From Vallitalea pronyensis (lineage in GTDB: Bacteria > Bacillota > Clostridia > Lachnospirales > Vallitaleaceae): 64,000 bases of DNA. Position 1 is the stretch's first letter, and every line of letters starts with the position of its first letter. The stretch lies in the NCBI RefSeq assembly GCF_018141445.1, contig NZ_CP058649.1, forward strand, positions 5,661,001 through 5,725,000, in the 5' to 3' direction. Position numbers and translations under genes: made by a program. Under the pieces are notes generated by a model that was given only the letters and a program-made list of their open reading frames with translations, made no database searches and was not told the DNA's origin. Below, piece after piece: positions 25,830 through 34,897 of this stretch.

Positions 25830-26417
25830 TTAATAGGGTGTGATCATGTGAATCAGTCTACCATAACCTTTGTTGTATTCCAATTCCATAATCATCCCAG
25901 GTTCAATTTTAAAATGCCATCGTTCCTCACTAGAAAGTCCCAGCAAATGCATAACAGCTATCCGCATAACACCCCCATGGGTAACACAGATACATGTACC
26001 TTCTTCATCCTTTATCTTATCTAAAAAGCTCATAACCCTCTGATCAAAGTCCATAGAGTTCTCACCATTTGGGATAACATACGCCTCGTATTCTTTCATA
26101 AACAACACATATTCCTTGGGGTACTTATCCATGGCCTCATCAGGCGTCAGGCCTTCAAAAATACCATAATTCATTTCCCCAAGAGCATATACCACTTCAA
26201 GACTAACGCCTAAATGCTTTACCATCTCACTTGCCATGACCTGAGTGCGTTCCATTGGACTCGTATAGATACAATCCACAGATTTATGTTGTATGTATTG
26301 TAAAATCCCCTTAATTTGCTGCTTACCATGGTCTGTAAAGGGTGAATGACTCACGCCATATATACGTTTTTCTACGTTGGCATGTGTTTCACCATGCCTT
26401 ATCAAGATAAAATTCAT
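25830..26417 (-). CDS. cobC: Histidine phosphatase, probable alpha-ribazole phosphatase
   Basis: 195 residues from the ATG at 26417, eight bases after GGAGG. The family signature is complete: RHG (ILIRHGETHANVEKR), the Arg/Glu pair in TSPMERT and GEMNYGIFEG, and the second catalytic His in VTHGGV. CobC removes the phosphate from alpha-ribazole 5'-phosphate or adenosylcobalamin phosphate. The general fold also covers phosphoglycerate mutases, but the location between cobS and cblS behind a B12 riboswitch makes CobC the better call. Confidence 0.85.
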   Translation of the reverse strand: MNFILIRHGETHANVEKRIYGVSHSPFTDHGKQQIKGILQYIQHKSVDCIYTSPMERTQVMASEMVKHLGVSLEVVYALGEMNYGIFEGLTPDEAMDKYPKEYVLFMKEYEAYVIPNGENSMDFDQRVMSFLDKIKDEEGTCICVTHGGVMRIAVMHLLGLSSEERWHFKIEPGMIMELEYNKGYGRLIHMITPY

Positions 26418-26495
26418 ACAAACCTCCAAACTTATCATGTGAACATCAAAAAGCCTAAGTCAAGATACATGGACTCATCATCTACAATCTATAGC

Positions 26496-27233
26496 TTACT
26501 GAACCATCATCAGTTGATTTAACAGATAGGTACTCAATAAAAAGATAACTTGGGAGCTTTCAATGGTCATCCCCACAACATCCCCAGTGATGCCATCCAA
26601 CTTTTTATGTATGCTTCTAACTAAACACCCAACAATAATACTGGTAATGACAAACCCACCTAACAAAATATATTGTTTTAACCCTATAATCATCAGTATC
26701 ACAAAAAGGGCAGCTCCAATACCATGCCTATAGGTTGTTTCATCCACAACGTCTTTACCAAGACCAGCTAAACGTGCATATTTGCTTACGGAACATACCA
26801 TCATCGCAATCGACCTGCCAACTAGTGGAAAAAGCAGAATTGTCGTAGCTTCACTTAGGCCAAGCAGCACCGTCATACTTATAAAGTAGAAAATAAGGGC
26901 AATAACACCAAAGGCACCAATGCGGCTATCTTTCATAATTTCAAACATACGCTCTTTGTCTCTACAACTAAGCAGCCCGTCACTGACATCTGCTAATCCA
27001 TCAAGATGTAACCCACCTGTAATCATGAGATACACCATTAACACAAGGATTGCAAAGACACTGGGATCAACCTTACCGTTTATAAAAGTAATGGGATACA
27101 AGCATGCGCCTACAATTAGCCCAATAATGGGCATGTATTTAATACCTTTTATAAAATCGCTTCGATTAAATTCAAAATAATAATTCACAGGAAACCTTGT
27201 CATAAAGGTTAACATGAGAATAAAACCTTTCAT
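26496..27233 (-). CDS. cobS: Adenosylcobinamide-GDP ribazoletransferase
   Basis: 245 residues with about six transmembrane helices. The CobS signature is visible near residues 75-95 (GGLHLDGLADVSDGLLSC) with the N-terminal TRFPV. CobS joins adenosylcobinamide-GDP to alpha-ribazole (phosphate) in the membrane to give adenosylcobalamin (phosphate). The start is six bases from the cobU stop, so the genes are coupled. Confidence 0.95.
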   Translation of the reverse strand: MKGFILMLTFMTRFPVNYYFEFNRSDFIKGIKYMPIIGLIVGACLYPITFINGKVDPSVFAILVLMVYLMITGGLHLDGLADVSDGLLSCRDKERMFEIMKDSRIGAFGVIALIFYFISMTVLLGLSEATTILLFPLVGRSIAMMVCSVSKYARLAGLGKDVVDETTYRHGIGAALFVILMIIGLKQYILLGGFVITSIIVGCLVRSIHKKLDGITGDVVGMTIESSQVIFLLSTYLLNQLMMVQ

Positions 27234-27239
27234 AACCTA

Positions 27240-27800
27240 TCAAGCTCCTTTTATTTTCATGGGAATGGATGAAATCATGAAATATACTTCATCAGCTCGG
27301 GTTGCCAGATATTGATTGACACGACCTGCTATATCACGAAAAATACTGCCCAGTCGATAGGCTGGTACCAAACCCATACCCACTTCATTGGTGACAACAA
27401 TTAATTGTTTCTGTTCTTCTTCCATTCGTTGAAGGAGCTTTTCTATTTCTGCAAAAATATAGTCTTCCACCTTTTGAATGGCTTCATTACTACAGGTATC
27501 GTAATCCATGTCTTCATCAAACATCAGGTTAGTCACCATGGTTGTTACACAATCCAGTAAGAACAGATCTCTACCTTCTAATAACCCATCATCTAATGCA
27601 TCAAAATCCCGATACTGCTCAATAGTTGTCCACTCTTTTGGTCTTGACATTTTATGGCGGTTAATACGTTCTTCCATATCTTGGTCGGTTACCACAGCTG
27701 TAGCAATATAACCAATATGTCGACCTCTTTCTTTGGCCAATTGTTCTGCATAGGTACTCTTTCCACTTCGAGCACCACCTGTAACCACTGTCATACGCAT
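27240..27800 (-). CDS. cobU: Bifunctional adenosylcobinamide kinase/guanylyltransferase
   Basis: 186 residues. The P-loop GGARSGKS lies at the N-terminus, followed by GYIATAV, the RINRHKMSRP segment that carries the guanylylated His, the CVTTMVTNLMF motif and NEVGMGLVP. CobU converts adenosylcobinamide to adenosylcobinamide-GDP. It is the first gene after the cobalamin riboswitch on the minus strand. GGGAG lies 9-10 bases before the ATG; a second ATG two codons later is an alternative. Confidence 0.95.
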   Translation of the reverse strand: MRMTVVTGGARSGKSTYAEQLAKERGRHIGYIATAVVTDQDMEERINRHKMSRPKEWTTIEQYRDFDALDDGLLEGRDLFLLDCVTTMVTNLMFDEDMDYDTCSNEAIQKVEDYIFAEIEKLLQRMEEEQKQLIVVTNEVGMGLVPAYRLGSIFRDIAGRVNQYLATRADEVYFMISSIPMKIKGA

Positions 27801-27880
27801 ACGAAATCACTCCCATTTTTTATTTACTCTATCTTTAAGCATGCTTATGCCTATATCTATCATCTATTTCCTAAAAAAGC

Positions 27881-27917
27881 ATAAAAACAAACCCCTATTT
27901 CCACACGCAATTTGGGA
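27881..27917 (-). terminator. Terminator platform of the cobU riboswitch
   Basis: On the minus strand CCCAAATT pairs with AATAGGGG across a nine-base loop and is followed by TTTGTTTTTATG. It lies between the aptamer and cobU, so B12 binding probably causes early termination. The sequence is nearly the same as the hairpin at 43398-43431. Confidence 0.65.
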
Positions 27918-27924
27918 TGCAACA

Positions 27925-28085
27925 TCTATTCTAGGTAAGTATCCTGACTTATACATCAAACCTAATGCATGGCCTTCCCAAATAATATCCTGTCATATTC
28001 AGTGGCATCTTATACATCAGTAGTAAACACAGTAGCGGTGGCTGTGCTGGTCTTTCACCAGCTTCCTTAAACCTAAAATCAATAA
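27925..28085 (-). promoter_or_regulatory. Cobalamin riboswitch upstream of cobU
   Basis: On the minus strand the conserved B12 aptamer landmarks occur in order: AAGCTGGTGAAAGACCAGC (P2/P3 region), CAGCCACCGCTACTGTG, GCCACTG (B12 box), TGGGAAGG and the closing AGTCAGGATACTTACC. It occupies most of the 520-base gap between cobU and the hydrolase gene, which has no protein-coding content. It responds to adenosylcobalamin in known members. Confidence 0.95.
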
Positions 28086-28089
28086 TTCT

Positions 28090-28118
28090 ATTATAGGCTA
28101 CTTTGTCTATAAAAGCAA
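28090..28118 (-). promoter_or_regulatory. Promoter of the cobU riboswitch operon
   Basis: On the minus strand TTGCTT (28113-28118) and TATAAT (28090-28095) are separated by 17 bases. The aptamer starts just downstream. Confidence 0.7.
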
Positions 28119-28176
28119 TCCATAAAAGACATGTCATCATAAAAGCTTTGTAAAATAAGATATATCCCAAGATGCC

Positions 28177-28205
28177 TTGACAAAGAATCTTTAATTCGTT
28201 ATACT
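28177..28205 (+). promoter_or_regulatory. Sigma-A promoter of the hydrolase gene
   Basis: TTGACA (28177-28182) and TATACT (28200-28205) are separated by 17 bases on the + strand. The lipoprotein hydrolase gene starts 115 bases downstream. Confidence 0.75.
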
Positions 28206-28213
28206 GATGTTGT

Positions 28214-28233
28214 AATTAGATGTTTATCTAATT
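28214..28233. promoter_or_regulatory. Perfect palindrome at the hydrolase transcription start
   Basis: AATTAGATGTTTATCTAATT has eight-base arms that match perfectly around a four-base centre. It begins eight bases after the -10 box, so a bound repressor would block initiation. No regulator gene for it is evident next door. Confidence 0.45.
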
Positions 28234-28320
28234 ATTTAATAACCATTTTAAAATGTTGCGATATTATAAGTAAAATAACCTGCTTATGGCATCACAACAC
28301 AACATGAGGGAGTGATAATT

Positions 28321-29739
28321 ATGAAAAAATTACTATGTATTTTATTGACTGTATTGATTACCATCACAGGGTGTCAGAGCAATAACAACGGCGATTCAGA
28401 AGACACCACACCACCTGCTAATGAACAAGATAACAATACAGAAGAAGAAGCTAATACGCCTGAGGACGCTACGAACACTAACGACAAAACCACTAAAAAT
28501 GAAGGCTCACTTGAAGACATCTCCAAAAGCTTTCTAGATACATTTATACAAGGCGACTATAAAAAATTGTTATCCGACTTTGCTCTGGATGCTGTTTTAG
28601 CTGGTCAATTAACAGAAGAAACCTTGGAAACAATATCACAACAAATCTTAGGTGCGGCAGGTCAATTTGAGGAGATTCAGTCAACCTATGAAACCGAAGA
28701 ACAAGGTTATCATATTGTTAATATGGTGACGAAATTTGAAAATACTACATTACTAACCAAAGTTGTCTTTAACGAAGACAAAACCATCGCAGGTTTTAAC
28801 TTTGTACCCTACAATGAGAAAAAACTACCGGATAATGTAATTGAAGAATCCGTAACCTTTGGCAGTGATGACTATCCTTTAACTGGAGCCTTAACTTATC
28901 CTAAGGATGCTACGGACTATCCTGTTCTTATTCTGGTTCATGGGTCCGGTCCTAACGATATGGATGAAAATATCGGTCCTAATAGCCCTTTTAAAGACAT
29001 TGCCTATGCACTAGGTGAACAAGGTATTGGTGTTCTTCGCTATAACAAAAGGACTTTCGAGCATAGCCAAAAAATGATGGAAGTGGCAGAAACATTAACG
29101 GTATATGGAGAAACCATTGATGACGCAGCTTATGCCTATGACTATTTGGAAAAAGAAAAAAACATAGAATCATCTATTTATATTCTAGGTCATAGCCTTG
29201 GAGGCTACTTGATGCCTCGAATTGCTGAGAAAGTGCCTGATGCAACTGGTTATATCATGTTAGCTGGTTCTGCCAGCCCTTTAGAAGACCTTTTAGAATA
29301 TCAGATTCCTTATTTAGCTAATCTAGACGGTAAGGTTACAGATGAAGAACAAGCCAGTATAGATTACTATGCTTCCGTTGTAGAAAAAGTAAGAAATTTA
29401 GATGAAACAAGTCATTATACCATTCAAGAACTTGGGGGTATATCAAAAGCCTATTGGCTTGACCTAAAAGACTATGATCCTGTAGACCTTGCCAAATCCA
29501 TAAAGCAACCACTGTTGATTCTTCAAGGCAGCAGAGATTATCAAGTAACCGTGGATGAATTTAACCTTTACAAAGAAGGCTTATCGGATATGGACAATGT
29601 AACCTTTAAACTCTACGAAGGTCTTAATCACCTTTTCTTCAAGGGTGAAGGTACGCCTGGACCTGATGAATATGCCATTCCATCCACTGTAGACAGTGCT
29701 GTTATTGATGATATTGCAGTCTTTATAAAAAATAAGTAA
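28321..29739 (+). CDS. Lipoprotein alpha/beta hydrolase with DUF3887-like domain
   Basis: 472 residues from the ATG at 28321, after GAGGGAG. A lipoprotein signal peptide ends in the lipobox ITGC. A Glu/Asn/Thr-rich linker follows to about residue 60, then a DUF3887-like domain (about 65-175) and an alpha/beta hydrolase domain (about 185-472). The oxyanion segment LVHGSG and the nucleophile elbow GHSLGG are clear, and a C-terminal His follows in YEGLNHLFF. Such proteins are membrane-anchored esterases facing outward. The substrate is unknown. It is transcribed alone from a strong promoter with a palindrome at the start site. Confidence 0.88.
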   Translation: MKKLLCILLTVLITITGCQSNNNGDSEDTTPPANEQDNNTEEEANTPEDATNTNDKTTKNEGSLEDISKSFLDTFIQGDYKKLLSDFALDAVLAGQLTEETLETISQQILGAAGQFEEIQSTYETEEQGYHIVNMVTKFENTTLLTKVVFNEDKTIAGFNFVPYNEKKLPDNVIEESVTFGSDDYPLTGALTYPKDATDYPVLILVHGSGPNDMDENIGPNSPFKDIAYALGEQGIGVLRYNKRTFEHSQKMMEVAETLTVYGETIDDAAYAYDYLEKEKNIESSIYILGHSLGGYLMPRIAEKVPDATGYIMLAGSASPLEDLLEYQIPYLANLDGKVTDEEQASIDYYASVVEKVRNLDETSHYTIQELGGISKAYWLDLKDYDPVDLAKSIKQPLLILQGSRDYQVTVDEFNLYKEGLSDMDNVTFKLYEGLNHLFFKGEGTPGPDEYAIPSTVDSAVIDDIAVFIKNK

Positions 29740-29756
29740 AAACTAAGTCAAGATAA

Positions 29757-29866
29757 AGACCCATCTATTATGTTATAATAAGAACCTTTGCCCCCTGCTG
29801 ATTATCCAAAAAGCTGTTCAAAAATGAACGTATACAAGGGCATTGGTTAACATGATATATGGGTCT
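29757..29866. repeat. Long inverted repeat between convergent genes
   Basis: A 19-base arm beginning AGACCCAT (29757) pairs with the arm ending ATGGGTCT (29866), with two mismatches. Within the loop CCTTTGCCC and GGGCATTGG can pair partly, and GTTCA/TGAAC form a small hairpin. The region contains no gene. It lies between the hydrolase and the GHL6 gene, which are convergent, and is larger than a usual terminator. Confidence 0.6.
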
Positions 29867-29920
29867 ATTAACGTTAACAGGTAATATAAACGAATAAAAC
29901 GGATCAATTAATTTTAAACG

Positions 29921-31966
29921 CTACGCCTTGCATCTCTCCACTCCAATAGTGGCGAACAATGTGTATTCAGGTACAAGAATAGTTGTATAACCATCTAAAA
30001 AGTCGCTGGTAAGTTCTGTACCCGTTAAACTATCCACGGCTTTAACAATACGTCCTTTAATCCTAAGCTTGCAACCTGTAGTGGTAGATGGCCTCATCAT
30101 TTGTCTAAATGCCGCTTTCTGTGCAGGTTGTTGATGGGAAACTATCGTGTAAGTATCTTTACAACCACGCATTAGAAACACCTGAGCATTAGAAGGTCCA
30201 ATCAAAGAATATTCCGGCTCTACAAGCAGTGCTTTAATAAGGCTTTGAATTGCATGATAACTACCAACATGCCCATTTTCCCATGCATTACTTGATAAGG
30301 GTTGAGCTGCAAACATAACTGTTCCTTTACCATAGCTATTTACAGAAAATGCAACATCCTCAGATAATTCTCCTGGCACGGATGCACCGATCTGAAAACT
30401 GCTGCCAACCTTAGTCATGTGACATAATACTTTAGCACCATTTGGTCCAGATTTAACAGCTTTGCCACTAACACTTTCAGGCAATTTAAACATCCCTTCA
30501 CCCCATAAATCTGACATCAAAGTGCCCCTAACATCAAAAAAACTAACATCTTTTTCATATCTTCCAAACCACTTTGTCCCAGTCAGCGATTCAAAGTCAC
30601 TTCTATCAAGAACCACGTTATCGTCTACATAACACTCTGGATCTAACACAGCTGGAATAGACCCAACGATAAGTAATTTACCTCCAACAGCAACAAATGC
30701 TTTAATGGCTTTTATAGCATCAACACTTAGGAATTGTGCTTCTGATATTGCAAGGACATTGTAATATTTGAGGTGCTCTTTTAGGTCACTTTCGAAGAGG
30801 CTATGGGCTGGAAATCCTGCTTCCACTATTGCCGAATACATACCCTTGTGTTTACTTTCTTGTACATTCCAATGATCTCCATAATTCCTTGTATCTTCTA
30901 CACTAAGCAGCACTGCAATTTCTGCTGTTGAGCGACCTTCTCTAGTCTCTTTATAGAGTCGTTCCAAGCTATCGAATACCATTTTATAGAATCGACTTTT
31001 CTCTGAATCAATCTTCATTGCGTAGGGTGCTATCACATCGCCAATCATCCAAATACCCCCAGAAGCAATGGTTATTGCTTGATCTCGTATTACGGATGAC
31101 ACGGGTCTCGTGTTAAAATCTTGCCACCAATACATGCGTTCACTGTACACATCCATTGGTAAAGAACGCCAAGACCAAGCTGACGATGCATAAGCTGTAT
31201 TAAATGAGCCATTACGTCCAGGGACATCACAACTAAAAAAATCGATTGCATGTGGTACCACATCCCCCCACATGACTGACCCAATCCAGTCACCACCGAT
31301 ACAACATTTTGGATTAACTTCAATCACTTCATTTTTAATGGTTTGAAGGATATGATTGATCTTTTTATGTACATAATGATAATAAGAACGCCAATTAGGG
31401 TCATCTTTTTCAACAGGAATTGGATGGCCATAGTCTTTACGACATCTTTCACAATAACAAGTCTTATTGAGCAGCTGATAATACCCATCCATCCAAATTC
31501 CACTAATGCCATATTTCTCAACAATTTGCCTTATCATCGGAATGAACGCCTTCTGCCAATAATCACTATTCATACATACCATAGCAATTTCTGAATCCAT
31601 TTCATGATGAATAAATTCTCCTTCTATGTCTTGTGCAATCCATTCAGGATGCAATGTCTCCATCTCAATGGTCTGACTAGATGTAGAGAAATATGCTATG
31701 GTCTCAATGTCTTTATCCAAAAGTGCGGTACGTATATCCCCAAACAGATCTTTTCTAATCAATCCTGGATGCATTGGTAAAAAATTATTGTCAAAGTATG
31801 TATAACCATAAGCGCATTTAGCAAACACCACCACTGCATCAGCACCACTATTTTTCACCTGATCTCCATAAGCCTTTGCATCAAATCCTTTTCCTATGTC
31901 CTTTATCCTCTTAGGTGAGTGCATGTCAAAATGTATTTTTCTCGGATGTGCGTTGTACCAATTCAT
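29921..31966 (-). CDS. GHL6-type glycoside-hydrolase-like protein
   Basis: 681 residues without a signal peptide, hence cytoplasmic. Residues about 20-360 form a TIM-barrel-like domain with the GHL6 pattern: AKCAYGYTYFDNNFLPMHPGL, KDIETIAYFS and GISGIWMDGYYQ, followed by CYCERC. Residues about 360-600 resemble a beta-galactosidase trimerisation-type domain (VGGKLLIVGS, YGKGTVMFAAQP). The C-terminus is a small beta domain. GHL6 members are hypothetical glycoside hydrolases; the Asp in WMDGY could be catalytic. The start at 31966 is preceded by AAAGGAGGG. It is a single-gene unit with a hairpin directly before the ribosome site. Confidence 0.75.
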   Translation of the reverse strand: MNWYNAHPRKIHFDMHSPKRIKDIGKGFDAKAYGDQVKNSGADAVVVFAKCAYGYTYFDNNFLPMHPGLIRKDLFGDIRTALLDKDIETIAYFSTSSQTIEMETLHPEWIAQDIEGEFIHHEMDSEIAMVCMNSDYWQKAFIPMIRQIVEKYGISGIWMDGYYQLLNKTCYCERCRKDYGHPIPVEKDDPNWRSYYHYVHKKINHILQTIKNEVIEVNPKCCIGGDWIGSVMWGDVVPHAIDFFSCDVPGRNGSFNTAYASSAWSWRSLPMDVYSERMYWWQDFNTRPVSSVIRDQAITIASGGIWMIGDVIAPYAMKIDSEKSRFYKMVFDSLERLYKETREGRSTAEIAVLLSVEDTRNYGDHWNVQESKHKGMYSAIVEAGFPAHSLFESDLKEHLKYYNVLAISEAQFLSVDAIKAIKAFVAVGGKLLIVGSIPAVLDPECYVDDNVVLDRSDFESLTGTKWFGRYEKDVSFFDVRGTLMSDLWGEGMFKLPESVSGKAVKSGPNGAKVLCHMTKVGSSFQIGASVPGELSEDVAFSVNSYGKGTVMFAAQPLSSNAWENGHVGSYHAIQSLIKALLVEPEYSLIGPSNAQVFLMRGCKDTYTIVSHQQPAQKAAFRQMMRPSTTTGCKLRIKGRIVKAVDSLTGTELTSDFLDGYTTILVPEYTLFATIGVERCKA

Positions 31967-31977
31967 TCTTTCCCTCC

Positions 31978-32010
31978 TTTAAAAAGGCTACCCAAAGGTA
32001 GTCTCTTTTG
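31978..32010 (-). terminator. Hairpin with U-tract just upstream of the GHL6 start
   Basis: On the minus strand GACTACC and GGTAGCC pair around TTTG and are followed by TTTTTAAAGGAGGG, so the terminator runs straight into the ribosome site. It could end the transcript of the upstream small gene or act as an attenuator of the GHL6 gene. Confidence 0.65.
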
Positions 32011-32215
32011 TTATTCTGGTGCAACCTGTCTTGTTATCATATTCTATCAGAGTACCTGTTAAAATTCTCGTCCATTAATGACTTCTTTTATCCTCTTACA
32101 AAACATCCTAAGGAATAATTTCAAGAATTTTCACTTTTAATCCATAATCTATATTATCATATAACCCCTTTCATTTTCAATTATTTATATAAAATATATT
32201 TTTCAGTATCGTCTA

Positions 32216-32467
32216 CTAAGAAAAAGTCATCTTACTTACTTGAATGCCTTCAATAGTCTCCAAAGACTTCTCTAATACTTGACAATTATCCTCTGTATCT
32301 TCATCTAACTCAAGTAGAATAATGCCTTCTTTAGAATTATATCCCTTTTCTTGTTGATGCAATCCCAAACGTGTTTTGATTATACTGCCTTGTTCCGTTA
32401 GAATATCCTGCATACGGTCGACTTCCTCTAATCTGTTACTCACTTTTATACCCAAAATTGTTTTCAT
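32216..32467 (-). CDS. TM1266-like ACT-type small protein
   Basis: 83 residues from the ATG at 32467, after AAGGAAGG; the longer frame has no site. The pattern GIKVSNRLEEVDRMQDIL, IKTRLGLHQ and GIILLELD matches the small ferredoxin-like TM1266 family, often annotated as iron-only hydrogenase system regulator. No hydrogenase gene is in the window, so the role is not fixed by context. It is a single-gene unit. Confidence 0.7.
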   Translation of the reverse strand: MKTILGIKVSNRLEEVDRMQDILTEQGSIIKTRLGLHQQEKGYNSKEGIILLELDEDTEDNCQVLEKSLETIEGIQVSKMTFS

Positions 32468-32870
32468 AGCAAACCTTCCTTTTTCGTATTTTAAACACAA
32501 AGTCCATTGTTTATCTATAGGTTATCCAAAATCCCTTAACCCATGCACATAAAGAAGATTTAACATAAAAATTTTAACCTATGGATTATACCCATGCTGA
32601 ATGCACACAAAAAGCACCAAGCATATGCTTGGTGCGAAAATTTGTAATTAACCACTAATAGTAATATTTATTCTCATAAATATCGTCACAGTTATCAGCA
32701 GTTAATGCTTAAGGAAGACTATATCTATCACTAAAAATTTAACTATGGAACGTCTAGATTGCTCATTATTCTAGCACATATCTAGGGTACCGATTTGCTT
32801 ATGAACAATTTAACGTGTCCTTAAAATAGTTAAAGACTGTATTCATTGCAGATCGTTCCTTAGTTAATGA
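32468..32870. other. Intergenic region between TM1266-like gene and gdh
   Basis: 403 bases, AT-rich. The one clear element is the gdh terminator at 32611-32640. The rest includes the upstream leader of the TM1266-like gene; I see no coding sequence and no other structure. Confidence 0.6.
32611..32640 (-). terminator. Terminator of the gdh gene
   Basis: GCACCAAGCATATGCTTGGTGC (32614-32635) is a perfect 22-base palindrome. On the minus strand it is followed by TTTTTG. It lies about 235 bases past the gdh stop codon. Confidence 0.75.
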
Positions 32871-34130
32871 TTAAAACCAACCTCTGAGTCTCATAGGCAT
32901 TGCAAGACTCTTAATCGCTACTAAATAAGCAGCCTTTCTCATGTCCACATGTCGCTCTTCCATGGCTTTTGTTACTTTCATGAAAGCATCAACCATTTTT
33001 ACTTCTTGTTTCTCTTGTACTTCATCAAAACGCCAATAATAATTGTGTAGATTTTGAACCCATTCAAAATAGGAAACAATAACACCGCCAGCATTAGCAA
33101 GAATATCAGGAATAATCAATACATCATTCTTTAGCAAATATTCTTCTGCTTCTGGTGTCGTAGGACCGTTAGCTCCTTCGGATATAATCTTAGCTTTCAT
33201 CTTTCTAACATTTTGGCTCGTTATAGCATTTTCAAGAGCACAAGGAGCAAAACCATCACATTCTACACCAAATATTTCTTCTCTATCTAATTCTTCACAC
33301 TGACCACTATAGCCAGATAAAGTCTTGTTTGTTTCTACATATTCCATTAGATCGTTCACATCTAAACCATCTTTATTATATAAGCAACATGATACATCAG
33401 ATACAGCTACAACTTTTGCTCCAAAAGATTGGGCATACATAGCAGCAAAACTACCCACATTACCAAATCCTTGAACGGCTACCCGCATATCTTTAATATC
33501 CATGCCTCTGTACTTTGCTGCTTCTCTAAGCATAAGTACAACACCATAACCTGTTGCTTCTTTTCTAGCAAGACATCCACCAAACTCGACAGGTTTTCCT
33601 GTAAATGAAGCAGGTAACGTCTGCCCAATACCTCTTAGACTAGAATATTCATCAACCATCCATGCCATTGTCTGTCCATTTGTGTTCACATCAGGAGCAG
33701 GAATGTCTCTTCTTTCGCCAATAATAGGAGCAATAGCTCGAACATAGCCTCTTGACAATCTTTCTAACTCACGCTTGGAAAGCTTGGATGGATCTACGAT
33801 TACGCCACCTTTTGCGCCACCGTATGGTAAACCCACAACCCCACATTTGAAGGTCATCCAAGTTGCTAACGCTTTTACTTCATCTTTGGTTACACCAGGA
33901 TGAAACCTTATGCCTCCTTTTGTAGGACCAGATGCGTCATTATGCTGCACACGATATCCTGTAAAAAGTTTCGTTGTGCCATCATCCATCTTCACTGGTA
34001 TGGTCACTTCTAATACTTTTTCAGGTTCGCTAAGCAACTCGTAGACTGCATCTTCTTCCCCCAATGCATCGCATGCTTCTTTGAGCTGCAATTGTGCAAT
34101 CTTAAAAGGATTAAGCGTTTTTTCTGACAT
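32871..34130 (-). CDS. gdhA: Glutamate dehydrogenase (Glu/Leu/Phe/Val family)
   Basis: 419 residues from the ATG at 34130, nine bases after AGGAGG; ATG 34136 is too close to that site. The substrate-binding Lys lies in PYGGAKGG, the catalytic Asp in PAPDVNTN, and the nucleotide-binding fold in VQGFGNVGS. The length and the C-terminal MRLRGWF match hexameric NAD- or NADP-dependent glutamate dehydrogenases. It interconverts glutamate and 2-oxoglutarate plus ammonia. An Lrp-type regulator is encoded divergently upstream, 814 bases away. Confidence 0.93.
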   Translation of the reverse strand: MSEKTLNPFKIAQLQLKEACDALGEEDAVYELLSEPEKVLEVTIPVKMDDGTTKLFTGYRVQHNDASGPTKGGIRFHPGVTKDEVKALATWMTFKCGVVGLPYGGAKGGVIVDPSKLSKRELERLSRGYVRAIAPIIGERRDIPAPDVNTNGQTMAWMVDEYSSLRGIGQTLPASFTGKPVEFGGCLARKEATGYGVVLMLREAAKYRGMDIKDMRVAVQGFGNVGSFAAMYAQSFGAKVVAVSDVSCCLYNKDGLDVNDLMEYVETNKTLSGYSGQCEELDREEIFGVECDGFAPCALENAITSQNVRKMKAKIISEGANGPTTPEAEEYLLKNDVLIIPDILANAGGVIVSYFEWVQNLHNYYWRFDEVQEKQEVKMVDAFMKVTKAMEERHVDMRKAAYLVAIKSLAMPMRLRGWF

Positions 34131-34737
34131 ATGCATATGCCTCCTAACCATAATTATTTAAATACCATTCTCCATAAACCATTTGCGAATTTTCACCATT
34201 TCATTATTTATCCTTAGTGGCGAATAAATAATTGTATACTTATAGTGTGTTAAAGTACCTTCCATTATAACGATGAATCTTCTCAAAACCATTAATTACC
34301 ATAAAGGCGTATATTGAGAAACGCTCTCTATGGTACCCTATCTTATGTACATGATGTGCGTATGTGTCAGCGTGATGTCTAAATCTGATTGAATGTTACT
34401 CTCTCTAGTTGTATCTTAACACTATATTTATTTTTTGTGTACATTTTCCCCCTAATTGTTTTTTTAAATAACTTAACAAGAAATCAACTTTTACAAATAA
34501 GTCTCTAAAGTTATTTTTCTTAATTATAGAAAGTTGTCCATTTAGATTTTTCATCCTTCAAAAATCCTCTCAAAGTCCCATAAATCCTTATATTTACAGT
34601 GTTTCTAATAGCTACTACTAACAGCTGTTTCCCTTATGATTGGCAAGAAATATTATGTGCACATATTATTTACAATCTTATGGCATTTAAGTATTTTTAC
34701 CTGATGATTTATTGTTTCATTTCTGTTATAATGAATT

Positions 34738-34755
34738 TATAAACTAAAGTTTATA
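34738..34755. promoter_or_regulatory. Palindrome next to a TATAAT box upstream of the Lrp gene
   Basis: TATAAACT-AA-AGTTTATA is a perfect eight-base inverted repeat. It begins six bases after TATAAT (34727-34732). It could be an operator for the Lrp-type regulator encoded 190 bases downstream. Confidence 0.35.
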
Positions 34756-34868
34756 TTGTAAAAGGAAGGGTCAACCTTTTGCAAACTTATTCAAACAAGG
34801 AGATGACCTTTGTAAAATAACCCCTTAACTTCTTTTAATAAGTTTATCCAAGTTTGCTAATGCATATT

Positions 34869-34897
34869 TTGGCTATTCAATGCGGGTAACCTATAAT
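34869..34897 (+). promoter_or_regulatory. Promoter of the Lrp-type gene
   Basis: TTGGCT (34869-34874) and TATAAT (34892-34897) are separated by 17 bases. The gene starts 47 bases downstream. Confidence 0.6.

Noticed and set aside
25830-26417. Phosphoglycerate mutase
   Set aside because: Same superfamily and RHG motif, but the cob gene neighbours and length (195 residues) favour alpha-ribazole phosphatase.
31978-32215. T-box leader upstream of the GHL6 gene
   Set aside because: The conserved T-box sequence (GGGTGG around a specifier stem) is missing; only a plain terminator hairpin is seen.
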